A stretch of DNA of 64,000 nucleotides, taken from assembly GCA_963971405.1 (NCBI GenBank), contig OZ020484.1:39888770-39952769 (forward strand), written 5' to 3'. Positions 32,746 to 45,918 of the stretch are shown here, one piece after another. The notes beneath the pieces were generated by a model. The model was given only the letters and a program-made list of their open reading frames with translations. It was not told the DNA's origin and ran no database searches. The position numbers and the translations under genes are program-made. Origin of the DNA: Psococerastis gibbosa. Its lineage: Eukaryota > Arthropoda > Insecta > Psocodea > Psocidae. The first letter of the stretch is position 1, and each line of letters begins with the position of its first letter.

Positions 32746-34059
32746 CCTCTAAGAGGTTCATGATCATGAGCTAATAGGCAGCAATAATTTGCCATAAGTA
32801 TCGGAATCGGACTCGGGGCGCCGTCAGCAGCTCAGCCAGTCAATAATTGGCCGGCACGCCACTCGCAGCGCCCACGGACGTGTCTGCTCCCCAGATTTAA
32901 GATCCTCCGCGGACCAAGAATCCTTGATTGCAGAAAAAAAGGCCAACGTGATTGTCCAATTGACTTTGCAGCTGTACACCCGCTGGCTTCGAAGATGGAT
33001 ACCATGGATCATAGGTAACCAATCGGAGCGTTGCCAAATGCATTTCAGCCTGAGCATTGTAGTGCATGGGTCAAGTGAAAGACGTAAAATGGAGTAATTG
33101 TAAGAATTTGGTTAATTTGATATTATTTACATTGTACAGGCGCACCATCCAGAGAAATATTCAGATGTATCTCTGCCCTCTTCCTGAGAATCATTACTTG
33201 TGTCTTCATCTTCATCTTCATTAGGTAAAAAATAGGCGAATTTATTGGTTGTTTAAAATACGTAAAAGTTTCTTTACAAGAAAATATATTTATATACGTA
33301 GGTATGCATTAGAAGTTCATGAGACATTTCATTTCACACCAATCGTAATCATCTGCGGGGTCTCTAAAAAAACACAGATCCCTATTAATTAAATGAATTT
33401 AAAGATGAACGCCGGTCCCTCACGATCGGCGGAGCTCCAATACGACGGAGATGGCTCCAGCTGATAATAAACCGATACGAACAATGGTGAATTTATCATA
33501 GATATAGGCGGATGCTTCTCATCCTCCAGCAGTGGAATCAGTTTGAGCAGTTATGAACAAAAAAAAATCCAAAAAAAGTCGAAGGGTGGCTCCCTTTTGG
33601 CAGTTCTCAGCCGCAGGACTGCCTCGAATTATACCCGATACTAATGCATGGGCGCAAGTAATTGTCTTGTAGATTTCAATATTTTTTTATTTTTTTTTAT
33701 TTTTATTGTAACTTCTTGTGGCACGGGTCTTGAAATCTGGATTGTGGACCTTTCATTGAGCCGGAAGGGACGTTACTCGGACTCGATTCACAGGGTTTAC
33801 GGAAGTGATATCACATAGGGGAGAAAATAAAATAAAACTGTTTGACTTATCTCATAGGATTGAATTGATTGCCATTTCAAAATCCTTGGGTCTATTAAGA
33901 CTACAGACAAATAAATGACAGCACCTACAATGACAATAATTATTTGCACCATTTCATTTGAAATGCCGTAATAATTGAAACCGCATTCGTAGCAACAACT
34001 TAAAAAACAAAAAAAAAGTTCAAATTATGATAAAAACAATTGAGATTAGAGACTTTCTC
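32746..34059. other. No gene seen
   Basis: Includes a GC-richer patch at 32820-33000 with an unsupported minus-strand open frame. No exon supported by splice sites. Confidence 0.3.
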
Positions 34060-34345
34060 AGTATTGATGCGAAGGTGTTCACCGACGCAAACCCCCGCGG
34101 CGTATCATTCCTCGACAATTATTCGCGTTTATCGACACAGAGCCCATAAACCACACATCGCGGAGGAATGGGTTCACAGCACCCTGTGCCAAATTACCCG
34201 AATAAATCTTTACCGAGATTCGAGGTACGGCGCACGAGCGCAACGTATAATTTACACGCTGCACCCCTGCGGCCCGCACGGAGAGACCTCTTTTACATGG
34301 ACAGCTTCAACTCTTTTCCTAGGATCGACTGGACTGACAGGTATC
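34060..34345 (+). other. CpG-rich block with overlapping open frames
   Basis: About two dozen CpG dinucleotides in under 300 bp, in contrast to its CpG-poor surroundings. An ATG at 34168 opens a frame that reaches a good donor (GACTGACAG followed by GTATCG, donor at 34340). It could be a CpG-island promoter with a first coding exon, or old transposon sequence. Product not recognised. Confidence 0.3.
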
Positions 34346-34496
34346 GCAATACACAGTCTAGCACAAGACGACATAAAATCTACGTATTGAGTAATAAAAT
34401 ACAATTTCTTCATTCAATTCTTTTTTGTTAGCAAAACTTTTAGGAGCGATTCCGATAAGAGACATTTAAACACGACGGGAAATATATAAATAAATA

Positions 34497-34774
34497 TAGC
34501 CCTAACTCCGCTAGGTTGGCTTAGTAACAACAACAAAAAGTCAAGATTTATTTTATTTTATTTTTAAATAAGGAATTTTTTTGTTCCATTACTAAGCCAA
34601 CCTAGCGGAGTTAGGACTATAAAGCCCTCTCTTACACTCAACAAGGAAGGCCCGGGACCGCCTGCTTTACATGACCTCCGAAGCATGGCCAGAAAATGTA
34701 GGAAGTGTAGGACTCGAACCAACAACCTTTCCGGTGAAAGTCAGAGTCCGTACCACTACTCTACATATCCTGAC
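34497..34774. mobile_element. Tail-to-tail pair of family B SINEs
   Basis: A 3' fragment on + (34497-34565) meets a near-complete - copy (34570-34774), so their TTTA/AAATA tails face each other. Confidence 0.8.
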
Positions 34775-35063
34775 CGGTTTACTCCCAACATGTGTATGCA
34801 AACGGCCATACCAAGTTGAATCCACCAGAACAGAGCCTGTTCCAAACTGCGGCATACTTGGTAGTGTGCACAGCGTTGGTAGGGGAACATATGGTGGAAC
34901 ATGATAACGTGCTGAGACTATACCTGTCAGTTTGATTGCGTGTCGAGTCCTGGTCACCTACAAATTAATTGTGTGACTACTGTAATCTATAATACGGAGG
35001 TCCACCCTGTCAGTCAACTCCCCTTCTCCCCGAGGTGAAGGAGTCTTCCCTTAGGGTTTTAGC
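34775..35063 (+). repeat. Dispersed repeat C, copy 2
   Basis: Most complete copy: CCAAGTTGAATCCA, CTTGGTAGTGTGCACAGCG, GTCGAGTCCTGGTCACC, GTCAGTCAACTCCCC. Confidence 0.6.
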
Positions 35064-36879
35064 CATACTAAAAATGTCTGCTACCACGTCAAAAAACATT
35101 TAATATCACTATTGACGTTGGTGGAATCAGCGCCTTATTGGAGCTCCGCCCAACATCCTGACTCTTATAACTGTAACACCGTAACAGAGTTCGTATGTTG
35201 CCTATGGGTTACAAGAAGAGACTCCCGGATTGTCAAAGTTATGCAATTCAGACTATAGTTTACTGTACAGTGTCCAAAAATTACTGCACATGACTTTACG
35301 CTGTGTGTACTGTACATGTAGCCCAGTGTCGGCATGACACCGGCATTGATGTGCTTAGTTATTAATTAAGTTCATAGTTAAAGACAAGTTTGTGTATAAA
35401 CATGTTTTGTAAGCAAAAGTGATGTCACGCAGTTTAAATTATAACTAAGATCCTGAGTATTTCATGACATTAAATTGTTTAAATTTATTACAAAATATAT
35501 TCCGGCGTGAGGGAACCCCTTTCCTAAAGCCGCAGCTAAATAATTAGTGGTGCCGTGCTGATCCTGAAGTAAGATGGTTTTGGTGCGGAGTATATTTTAT
35601 AAGGGCACATTTTTGAGTCACCATACCGGGGAAGACATAATTATTTAGGCACGTGTTTTGGACAGAGGCTAGCCTGTATAGACCTGGATGGTTCTATATT
35701 TAGGTTGGTTATAGCAACAATTTCAGTTTCGTCGCACAATAAGGGAACCAATCAATCAATCAATCAATCTTTAAAAAGGGATCCCGGGGTCGCTCCCAAG
35801 GAATTGTGCAGTCTACGACACGATACATTTGGATACCAAATATCCAAAGATTTCGAGCAATGCCGTGACCCTACCGCACTAAACATTTGAACATATTTTT
35901 TTGACATGATGGCCGTTCCTTGACTTGAAGCAAATAGTTAAGATGAGAAAATAGTTGGCCAAAATGCAATAAGCGCAGTGTACAGAGTGTACTGCATTCA
36001 CTGCTTTCAACAGTGAGGCTTTATTATTGGCCGAAAGCGCACACCGCGCATAGAAGTAGACAAATCAAAATTATAGTTTATTTTTTCCTAGTTTGTGCCA
36101 ACCTGACGCCATGATCGGTGCACACCCAAAGGGCGTTTAAGTCATTGGTCTCTTTTCTCGGCAGTGAAAGGATTAGCCACTAGATGTTTCCTTTTAGAGT
36201 GGCCCAGGGTACGATCGGGTTTTTGGGGTCATCTATAGAGTCCATAAAGGACCTCGTGGCTAGTAACAAGAATTGTTTGGGTGTATTTTAGTTTTTACCA
36301 AAAACAAGATTTAAATCTAGTAAATGCATGTATAGTAAGGGTGACCGCACCCTGTACCCCCCCCCCCCCCCATATCCGTACCTGTGTACTAGTTTGGCGA
36401 TACTTCCACAGTTCTACCATTGACGACAAATACTCAATATAAATCCCTCTGTAGGTTGAGAAGGGGCAAAAGACCCTATTCTACAACCCGTCCTACAAAC
36501 TCAAGCCAGGAAATATAGGTTGGCACTTGGCAGCAGGTGAATTTAATAAATAAAGTAGATACTTACCCCATGCCAACATTTTCCAATTGTTCTCGACTGG
36601 GACATTTCTTTAATGAGTTTAATGTTTCTTCTCCGCACATGCAGTAACACATTACATATTATACGCTACAATAAAAATAAAATATCTGGGACATTCGTTA
36701 CTCAAAGTAACCCCAACCACTATTTATAATATATACAGATATAAAATTTAAAGTACCAGTTACAAAATATATTTTCAATATTTTTTTATTGTTTACATAC
36801 AATGCCTTACATACAATCAAACCATGCAGCAACGCACGTGACATTTGTCTACTGCCACGTTTTAACGTGGGAGTAGAAT
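35064..36879. other. No gene seen
   Basis: Starts with a fragment of the MITE core (ATGTCTGCTACCACGTCAA at about 35073). Contains a CAAT simple repeat (about 35749-35767) and a 15-base C run (36357-36371). Upstream flank of PMS1. Confidence 0.35.
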
Positions 36880-37035
36880 AAATGAGCGGGATTTTGAATG
36901 ATTTTCATTTTTCAGTTGTGAGTTGTCTGCTTTTAGCTTGTAAGACTCGTAAGAGTTGTAAAATGACTAAATGAGCGGAATGAGCCCTGGTAAAATGTAA
37001 ACAAAATTGCGAAGTGATTTAGTGGATGTGATATC
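36880..37035 (+). promoter_or_regulatory. Upstream region of PMS1
   Basis: AT-rich sequence just before the PMS1 start codon, with an in-frame TGA at 37015-37017 that limits the coding start. I see no clear TATA box or initiator. It presumably holds the 5' UTR and proximal promoter, which is inferred from position only. Confidence 0.3.
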
Positions 37036-40000
37036 ATGAATAATATAAATCAGCTACCTATCGAAACTGTGAAGCTTATATCGAGCGCGCAAATTGTAAC
37101 GTCAATTTCAGCAGTTGTCAAAGAGCTTGTAGAAAATTCACTGGATGCGGGAGCTAGCAACATTCAAGTAAAGCTAGATAACTTTGGATTGAATTTAATA
37201 GAAGTTAGGGATGATGGCCCTGGAGTTGACTACGGAAATGTACAAAAAATGTTTTTGGCAGGTTGCACCTCAAAAATTAGAAACTTCAATGATCTCAGTA
37301 AGTAGCCTGTTCTAAATGTAACGTAGGAGCAAAAAAGACGGCCTAACAGTTAACTCACGAAAAACAAACTTGTAACTTAAAAAGAAGACAATCCAAATTT
37401 TAATGACAATGTCATTATTAAAATTTTGGAGCAATGGATTTTACGAAATGCAGGTTTGTTGTGTTAACTACAGTTAATATAGACTTCAGTTTGAGGGTAG
37501 TGTTAAATCACACGCTACAGAAGTTGAAAGAAAAGAAAATAATTTAATTTTGTTGTTTTCTACGCAAGCATTTGGCAAGTTTTGCTATTCCTAGACTAGA
37601 GCTCCTAGAGAATTTGCTTGTCTTCCAATAATTTAATTTTTGTCCTGGTTCAGTGACTAATTGGGAAATACGCATTAACATAACGTTATCTAATTTATTT
37701 CAGGTGCTTTGCACAGCTATGGTTTTCGGGGAGAGGCTCTCAGTGCTATATGCAGGTTGGGGGAAACAACGGTAACTACAAAAACGGAAGAAGATACACT
37801 CGCAATGACCTACACAATTGACCGCAATGGAGTTTCAACAGCATCCAAGCCTTCGCATTTAATTAAAGGGACTACAATATCAATACACCGAATTTTTAAC
37901 AATCTGCCAGTGCGGAAGCAGTATGCTTCTTCGAAGAAAAAAATGGCGGAAGAATTGAAAAAAGTTGAAGCAATTGTGCATTCTTTGTCAGTTATTCACC
38001 CCACACTTCGAATGACACTGGTTCACAATAAAAGTAATATATGGCAGAAAAATTCAGTTAATAGTTTGAAGCAATCTTTTATGCAAGTTGTGGGATTGAG
38101 GTTGGCTTCGAGAATGGAATACTTAAAGGAGGAACACGACGAAGTAGGTATATTTTTAAGTAGCTACAAATTGTTTACAGTTATTGGCGGATATGTATGA
38201 AAATTGCAGTGGAAAAAGTATCCAGCATTCGATTAATAGCAAATTGACCCCCACATTTTCCGTTTTTTTTTTGTTTGTTGTTGCACATCATATTGCATCA
38301 CAACTGATATTTTACGAGAATTTTGACTTTTCGCGAAAAATAGAAATGGAGGGCTCCATTTGCCGCAATGGATTTTGAAAATTCCTAAAGTTGTAAGTGG
38401 TCTTTTATTAGCCGTTTTTTATGTATTGATATTTCACAAGACACACGTTGACGGAGCCAGTGCCCGTTTTATGTGTAGTAGAGTCACTCAGCTATCAGCA
38501 ACAATACTTCAGGTTCATCAAGAAAAACATTTTGCATTAACTTACTTCTACTTTTCGAATGCAGTATTTCATACACTACACGGTGTTTTTTTTTTCTTCA
38601 GATAACCCTGGATTTGTTAGTTCCAAAGAAAGATTTAAAAGAATTTGATGGCATATTCGTCACCTCCTCTATCAATACATTTGTTCACATCAATAAGAGG
38701 CCAGTGTACTTTAAGGAAATTTCAAAGGTATGTATTACAGAGTGGAATTTATGATATATCCATGCCATCGGCATAATTTGTGTGGAAACACAGTGCTATT
38801 TGTTGGACTCTCTGACTTGTCAAAGTGAACAATGTGAATACTGTGCATCCTGCTGCTGTCATGTTCTATCGACTCAATGACCGTGTACATGATAGAAACT
38901 GCCAAAAACCTATCAGAAGTCTGAATGGACTGCTGATCTGTTGGGAGTCGGTAAATGCGTTGGTTAGTGTTGAATGACTACGGGGACGAATAAGACCCGG
39001 ACTATAGCTAAGGAAAAACAGGTCTTAGTTAACAGCTACCTGAGGCTAAGCTATGGAAACGTGTTACGAGAAGGACACAATTCTAAATCTCAATTACAGT
39101 ATAATAAGCCAAAGGCTGCAGCAAAGGCTATCTATCAAACCCGCCCGGTCTTGTAATTGCCATGTTAAAACTATATTTACGTTAAATATCTGATGGAGAG
39201 AGCAAGGGATGTAGTGTAATAGTATTTTGACCTAAGTTGAATCGGCCACTGACAAAGCTCGAGCCAAAGATGAAAAAGATCGGTAGACCGTCAAAATAAT
39301 TGTTTTCTTCTTTATAATTTCAAATCACAGGGCAACTCTGTAAGCTTTAACTATACTCGAAGTTACAACACGGTTAAAGTTTGGGAGATTTCTCTGCGCC
39401 TTTCAATGTGAATTTTTAATTTTTTAAGAAAAAGATTATTCGCATACAAACAATTCAATGAATGTATCTATAATGTATGAGACTGTCACAAGTACGAACA
39501 AGCTACCACTTTGCCACCGAAGGCCATGTAGCATGTAGCCAATTTGATGTCATGATTCTTAATTCATTGAAATATGTTTGCAGGTGGTCTCAGAATGTAT
39601 CTTTCAACACTTTCGAGACATTGGAGAGAAGCATGTGCTCAATTTGGTGTCAATAACACTGCCCCCGGACGACATCGATTTAAATTTGGAACCAAACAAG
39701 ACGAAAGTTTTACTCAAAAATTTAGATAAGGTTTTATCACTGCTTCGAGAAGTGATGTGTAAATATTACGAAACCTCGGTAGTTACTCAGCAAGTTTCAA
39801 AATTTAAGGTATCAGAATGCTACGGAGTTGGCAGTGTGGAGCAAAGAAACAGAGATGAAAATATTCTAATGAAAATGGCAAAGGAAGAGGTTGTATCCGT
39901 CCAAGTACCAGAAAATGTGTCAGAGAGGAGTTGGTGCCTAACGGTCATTAACGAAGATCACGAGAGGACACCTGAACCGCCTCACCCTAAACCATGTCAT

Positions 40001-42868
40001 ATTACTCCCGTTTGCTCACAAATTAATAGAACCAACTGCAATTTGACAACTGAAAAAGAAGTAAAGCAACTAAATGATGTGCTGGCAACATCGTGGGGTA
40101 CCAACCTTGCACGTATCCTCGATACGGCAGGAAGAAAACTTCCTCAGAGGCCAGCGCTGTTAGACTCTCGTCAAATAACACCTGAAAAGCATTTACAAAA
40201 TAAATCTGCGGATAGGCCTAGATTGCCAGACTGGCCAGTTCGTCAGAAAACACCTATTAAAACCCAGGAGATTACTTTACCGGGGCCTGAAATTGTCACT
40301 CCTCTGCCATTGGCTGAAGCTAGTCGCGATGGCAATCCAAGCTTGTTTAGTTATTCAGTCTCCTCTTATCCAACATCTAATGAAGAGAGACCTGCTTTGC
40401 CGGATTGGCCAATTCATCAGGCAACTCCTTCTGAAAATATCGCTCCCCCAATTTTAGCCCAAGATGGTGCTTTCAGACACTCTGTTTCCGCATATCAATC
40501 TTCCACTATTTGTGACGAAAGTAGGAAGGACGAAAATGCTTCAGATAAGATATCTGAAGCTCAGTGGAGTCGGGGTCAAGTGGGACTTAGTAGCGGGAAA
40601 GTGTTAGAGGGTGGATCGGCAGTAGTCAGAAGCCGTCTAATGAATGAAGATGTAGAAATGTTTGACCTCTCGCAGCAAAGCGTAAGCAGCCAAATGGGGA
40701 AGAAAGAATTGAGTGGATTTACCAAGTACGCTCGAATAATGCGTCCAAAAAGTAAGTATCAAATGGACTCGTTCCCCTACCTGGTTAAGTCGAGCTGTAA
40801 CGTCACTGCCCATTACTAATAATACAATATATTATTACCGATATGATAAATCTGTGGAGGATAGTTTGTCTCAGTTAGTCGTTGGCATATAAAACTAAGA
40901 ATTGATGTTTCAATAGATTTTAAATTAAAGCTCATTCATTTCAGTTACATCGGAGCAGCCAGGCCTGATTTTCACTGAAGTCTCAAAACGTCTAGTTGAT
41001 GGTTGGCGAAATTTATCCACCGATGAAAAGGATTACTACAATGATGTTGCTAAGGTAGTTGATGAAGAGCGGAAAACGCATCGATTGCAACCAAAAAATT
41101 GTACAGTGGTTAGCAAACGGAAAAACGAAAAAGAAATACAGGGTCCAGCAAGCAAAAAAGTTCATTTCAAACGACCAGAGAGAATAAGTGTTACTGTTAA
41201 CGCATCGTTTCAAGAAATAGTTGACGCATATAAGCAAAAGAAGAGGACAGAAAGTGACGACCACGACGTCATGCGACTGATAGGACAATTAAACGAGGCA
41301 AAGGGCTGGTTGTATTACAAAAACGGTGAAATCGGTCACATCCGCCACAGTGGGCTCGAAGAAATGGTGCTATATCATAAAATGATGAATAGTCATGAAG
41401 TTGCCAAGAGAAAACTAGAAAATGTAGTAATTCTATCAAACGAGGGTATGGGAATTTCTTGGAAAATCTTACTTTCTCTTCCCACTGTTTACGACGAGAC
41501 CACCTGTAAGAACGTGGTTGTCTGCGACGCCATTACAAAAAATGGTTTCCGCCTTGAATTTGTCCCTGCCGATATTCCCACGTCAGCTGTTATTACTGAA
41601 CTTGCGGCCGATATAGAAAATTTTGGAGTGACAGAGTTAAAAGAAATCTTGCATCTTCTTGATTGGCATGGAGAGGTTGCGGGATTGTCCAAATTGAGGC
41701 CGAAATCTGTAGAAAAGTACATATTGGTAAGTTCTGAACATCAAATTAATATAACCCAGGTTGTGAGGCTATATAGGATGGATACGGATGGAATGTACGA
41801 ACTTTTTTTTTGCATTTAGCGAGCGGTATGAGACATACTCATGTGTACTCACCTTTGACTTCCAATTAACATTGTCTATATTAGTACAATTTTAAGAGCG
41901 GGCAGAAAAGCGCAAAATTTGCCTAAATGAAGAATAAAAACAGTTTTTTATTTCTGTTTAACGGAATTCAATTGCAGAAATCTTGATAGGAATATTGGAA
42001 GGAATACATTACTTTCCCTATCGTACAATAAGGCACATTCACCCCTGTGCCTGTCTGAAAAACAGAACACCAATCCCTTGCATGATCGCCTAGAGTTGTG
42101 ACTTGTGAAGTCCTCTCACCTATTAAAATTATATATATTGCATATACTGTATGTATGAAGATAAAAAAAATCAACAATATATTGAAATAGCAGTGATTGT
42201 ACTAGGTATTATCAAAAAGCTATAACCCTGTATGCCTAAACCAAAATAAAACTAAACTGCATTTGATTTTCAGCACAGTTCATACCTAACACCTACTTCT
42301 GAGGTATCAGCTTAGTCCAAAATATAATAGAGCTAAAACTCATGAGCCATGATTTCAAGAAAGGTCCCAGTTTACTTGTGACACCACGGTGCACTCCCTG
42401 CCCCGAAAATTGGCGGTCCTAGATACAATAAACAGGTAGCCTTTTTGGAATATTGACCTGTACTTTATACTAAAGAAGACCTCTGCGCACTGCTCACGAT
42501 GAAAAAAAGCTCGCACAATTGGTTTACCTATTTAGCAATTAGAACATGTTTTCATGGAGGGTTTGAGTTGGGTTAGACAAACTGCTACCAGGAGTGCACT
42601 GGACAAGGAGACTGTCCACAATGATTGCCTTCTATTTGCCCAAGTTTCCTTGGCGTACTAGTTGTTTTGTTTCGCTCACTGATTAATCAATTGTTTTCAG
42701 AGTGAAGTATTGCGTATAGTGCAGAACAATGCGATGCCGCCAAATGAGCAGGACATGAAGGCTTTGCTCGACTCCTGGCAGCTCTGTCTAAAACATTTGC
42801 CAGCAAAGTGTCTCCACCAAAATGATATTTTTGTACCTATATATCCAGCTGTTGTTAGCCAAAACTGA
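37036..42868 (+). CDS. PMS1: PMS1 homologue, MutL-family mismatch repair protein with HMG box
   Basis: Six coding exons: 37036-37297, 37704-38143, 38602-38727, 39584-40751, 40945-41726 and 42701-42868. All introns are GT-AG, the frame stays open across every junction, and the product is 981 aa (human PMS1 is a similar 932 aa). Residues 1-340 form the GHKL ATPase and transducer: E30 and N34 in the ENSLDAGA motif, DDGPG at 59-63, TSKI at 78-81, GFRGEAL at 94-100. A long linker with three RPxLxD repeats follows, then an HMG box (about 655-722, split by intron 4), then a MutL-type C-terminal dimerisation region. The HMG box and the absence of a DQHA endonuclease motif mark this as PMS1 (Mlh2 type) rather than PMS2 or MLH3. 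PMS1 pairs with MLH1 in the nucleus as an accessory repair factor. The start is supported by the family-like MxxxNQLP opening and an in-frame stop at 37015-37017. The motif-II asparagine is aspartate here. Confidence 0.95.
39395..39535. repeat. Dispersed repeat O, copy 2 (PMS1 intron 3)
   Basis: Matches 25620-25790, including CGCATACAAACAATTCAATG and TTGCCACCGAAGGCC. Confidence 0.45.
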
Positions 42869-42932
42869 GTAAGCACTCCGTACAAAAAACATTTCATATA
42901 TTTTTGTATCTCATTTTACAACTAAAACCATT

Positions 42933-42938
42933 ATTAAA
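42933..42938 (+). promoter_or_regulatory. Putative PMS1 polyadenylation signal (ATTAAA)
   Basis: ATTAAA lies 65 bp after the PMS1 stop codon and is followed by AT-rich sequence. A canonical AATAAA near 43267 is an alternative, more distal signal. Confidence 0.45.
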
Positions 42939-43999
42939 GTTTATTTAAAACAAATTTAAGGAAACATTATTATCCCACCATTAATCCTGGCTATTCTGCC
43001 AGTGTGATTGTATTGACTGAATGTAAATGTATTCGAAATATTGTCGAGCAATCAATTAGGAGCAATTTTCCGGCAACTCTTTTATTCCGGACCGGTTTCT
43101 TTTGCCCATGTGAAATTTTAGTAGGTACTTCTGTTTTGGGGTTATTGCATTCTGTGCCTTTACTTTTGTGTGGTTGAATAGGATGATATTTCACCCGGAA
43201 AAATTAAAATTGAAAAGGCGACCTGTTCAAAAATTAATACTATATGTAATTTTATAAAATGTGTAAAATAAATCCGGGTTCAATACTGGGAATTTTCTAA
43301 TAAAAATTAAGAATAATCAGATATGTGGCAGGGAAGGGATATTAGATTTTCGTAAAGGAAAGCTTTAACAATCGCGCATAGCAATAGTCTACTTTTCCTA
43401 TGCCGGGTTTTTCACTTCTGTCTCATGTACCTCCATACAGTACATCGCAATGGTAACATTTGTAACATGGTAACGTAACATTATTTTCTAATAAGGGAAA
43501 TTTGCGTACCAAGAACTGAATGAATGTGTGCGAACTTCCTCAGCTATATCTAGACTTAGCTGAGACAGATCACGGATCATGGGCTCGTGCAAGGAGAAGC
43601 ATCCTACAATACCACTCAGATGCGCGTATTTGCAATTGTTTGTATTAAACATGATTTGCGGATTAGTTAAAACATCACAGACTGTTAAATGAGTAGCAAC
43701 TACGATTTTAGTTCATAGGTCATAGATTAATATTGTCAAGTATTATTTCAAATTTATCAAGGAGACCAATAAGTAAAATAAGTCACGGTAATATTAGTTG
43801 TCTCACTATGCGACTACTTCCGGAGGAGGTAGAGTAGCAAAGGGTTAACTTATTGTGGAGGATTTGTGTTGTAGCAAATACACTATACAGCCTTCAATAA
43901 CAAATCAAAGATCCTGGAATTTGTCACCATAAGACTAAGCATCAGGAAACAGTTCCTAAAAGCCTGCATATGGTGTCTTATTATATAGATGTGAAACCT
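42939..43999. other. No gene seen, 3' flank of PMS1
   Basis: AT-rich; no exon recognised. Confidence 0.35.
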
Positions 44000-44390
44000 G
44001 GACTATAGTAGATTGGGGACTGAAGAGGTTAGATTGTCATTAGAAATGCGGTGTTACAGAAGAATCTGTCAGGTCAGTTGGAGTGACCACGAATGAAAGA
44101 GTGGTATTGAAGAAGAGTGACATCTGCTACCTCATATAACAATTATAAGAGCGAAATGGTTAGGGTATTTGTTAAGACACGAAAATCTGATGCACACCAT
44201 CATTGAGAGGACAGTGAAAGGAACTAACACAAGAGGGCGACCGAAGAAGGAATTCATGGGTCAACTGAAGGAGGACGCATGAGCTCCAACTTAACAAGAA
44301 CTGAAGAATACAACTAGAAGATTATATGCAGGGAGTTGCTGCCAACCAATCGTTAAGATTGCGATTTGCGACCTCAGAAGAAAAAATACA
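44000..44390 (+). mobile_element. LINE reverse-transcriptase tail remnant (family K)
   Basis: Decayed frame with MRCYRRICQVSW, a GRP-like block and a GVAANQSLR-like end, matching 56190-56720. Several stops and shifts. Confidence 0.6.
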
Positions 44391-45663
44391 CCAGAACATA
44401 AAATATTTTGTTTGGATATTATTCTTCATTCAATGCCAAGCCTAGCTAGCTATATTCTATTGACTTGAATATTAAGAAGCAAAAGGGCTGGCAGCTGTTG
44501 TTAAGTGCTATGTACCAATTTATACCTGAGCGTGCCAACAGTTTGCCAGCTCATTGCTTACTCGACAGCAAGAGAATCAAATTTTACATTTTACAGTTAC
44601 AGTAGTTAAAAAATCTGATGGGTTCACGAAACAAACCAATAAGTGAAATTATTATGATTATGAGTTCTGAGAAAATTTGTTTGCTACTGACCTAAATAGT
44701 TTTTAATAATAGCAGGGGTACAGAAGTTCTCATGATAAAGTGAGACATGGAAATTAACAAGTAAAGGAACAAGCATTCTATGTTTATTTACTTTTGATTT
44801 CGATTTTCCCCACTTTAACGCAGGTATGAGGACTCCCAAAAAAAGGAGATTGAAAATGTGTAACTAATAACAGTGAAGTACAACGTTTCAAGCTCTACAT
44901 TCTTTCATTAAGAATATACAATATGTTGATTCCAACGTTTAACATTGAAGCGATTTGAAAAAATCGCCGTTCGCGGAGGACTGGAAAATTTATAAAATAT
45001 AACAGGCATGCTGATAGCTAGCTGGATTTTACGTTTAAACGAACATAGTCAATCGAAAGCAATAATACAGAATATGTCCGTAGTTTATTAAAATAGCAAA
45101 CCTATAAATTAAAGAATGTACCTGTTTTAAGGCATAGCATTCTATTTTGCTTGTCATTACCCAACAAAAGAAAATGAAACAACTGGTTTGGAGGTGTTGA
45201 TCCACTGTAAACAATTCTCATTTTTAAATAGACATTACTCGATGCCTGGCTATAAAAATGTATATAAGCGCTATTCTGCCAGTTGAAAATATAATTTGAT
45301 ACTTGCTTCTTAGGCTACTATTTTCAAAAGCAACGCTTAGTGTAAACCAGCAAAATAACGACTATCACATTAATTAATTAATGATACAAGTAAATTAAAG
45401 AACAGACCCTTAGATATCTAGACTACAGTCCCCTACTTTATGTAGTAGGTAGGTACCCAATTTAAGCAACGCAATGGAGAGCCAGTAACAATTCTCGATA
45501 CCATCTTTACTATATAAAAGAAACGTTTCAAAGTAAACACCTTAATATTTTGAATTTAAGCGCCAAATAAAGATGAAGCAGTGCACAAATACTTCAGTTC
45601 AATACGAAATAAATACCATACCCTACTTGCTAACTGCAAGTATTTAACTGAATTCCTGTGGAC
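44391..45663. other. No gene seen, 3' flank of SLC25A44
   Basis: AT-rich with no recognised coding sequence. Confidence 0.35.
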
Positions 45664-45669
45664 TTTATT
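45664..45669 (-). promoter_or_regulatory. Putative SLC25A44 polyadenylation signal (AATAAA)
   Basis: AATAAA on the minus strand, about 250 bp beyond the SLC25A44 stop codon, in an AT-rich 3' flank. It is the nearest canonical signal I found. Confidence 0.45.
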
Positions 45670-45918
45670 TGGTAGCTCCATTTCTATTATCAATGATGTT
45701 ATTTCGGAAAGTTAACATTAAACAGTCCAAGTGCCACCTGCACAAAAAATTGTTTTCCAAATATCTGCCCATTTCATTATTGAAGTCAGCCAAATTCTTT
45801 TAAAACTGAGCTAATTTGCATTAGAAAACAAATTTTGCATATTTCACAGGCTAACTTATTTCCTCAAGAGCATTTCATTAGCCCTCCAGCCTTAAATATT
45901 TAAAGTTTTACACTGATA

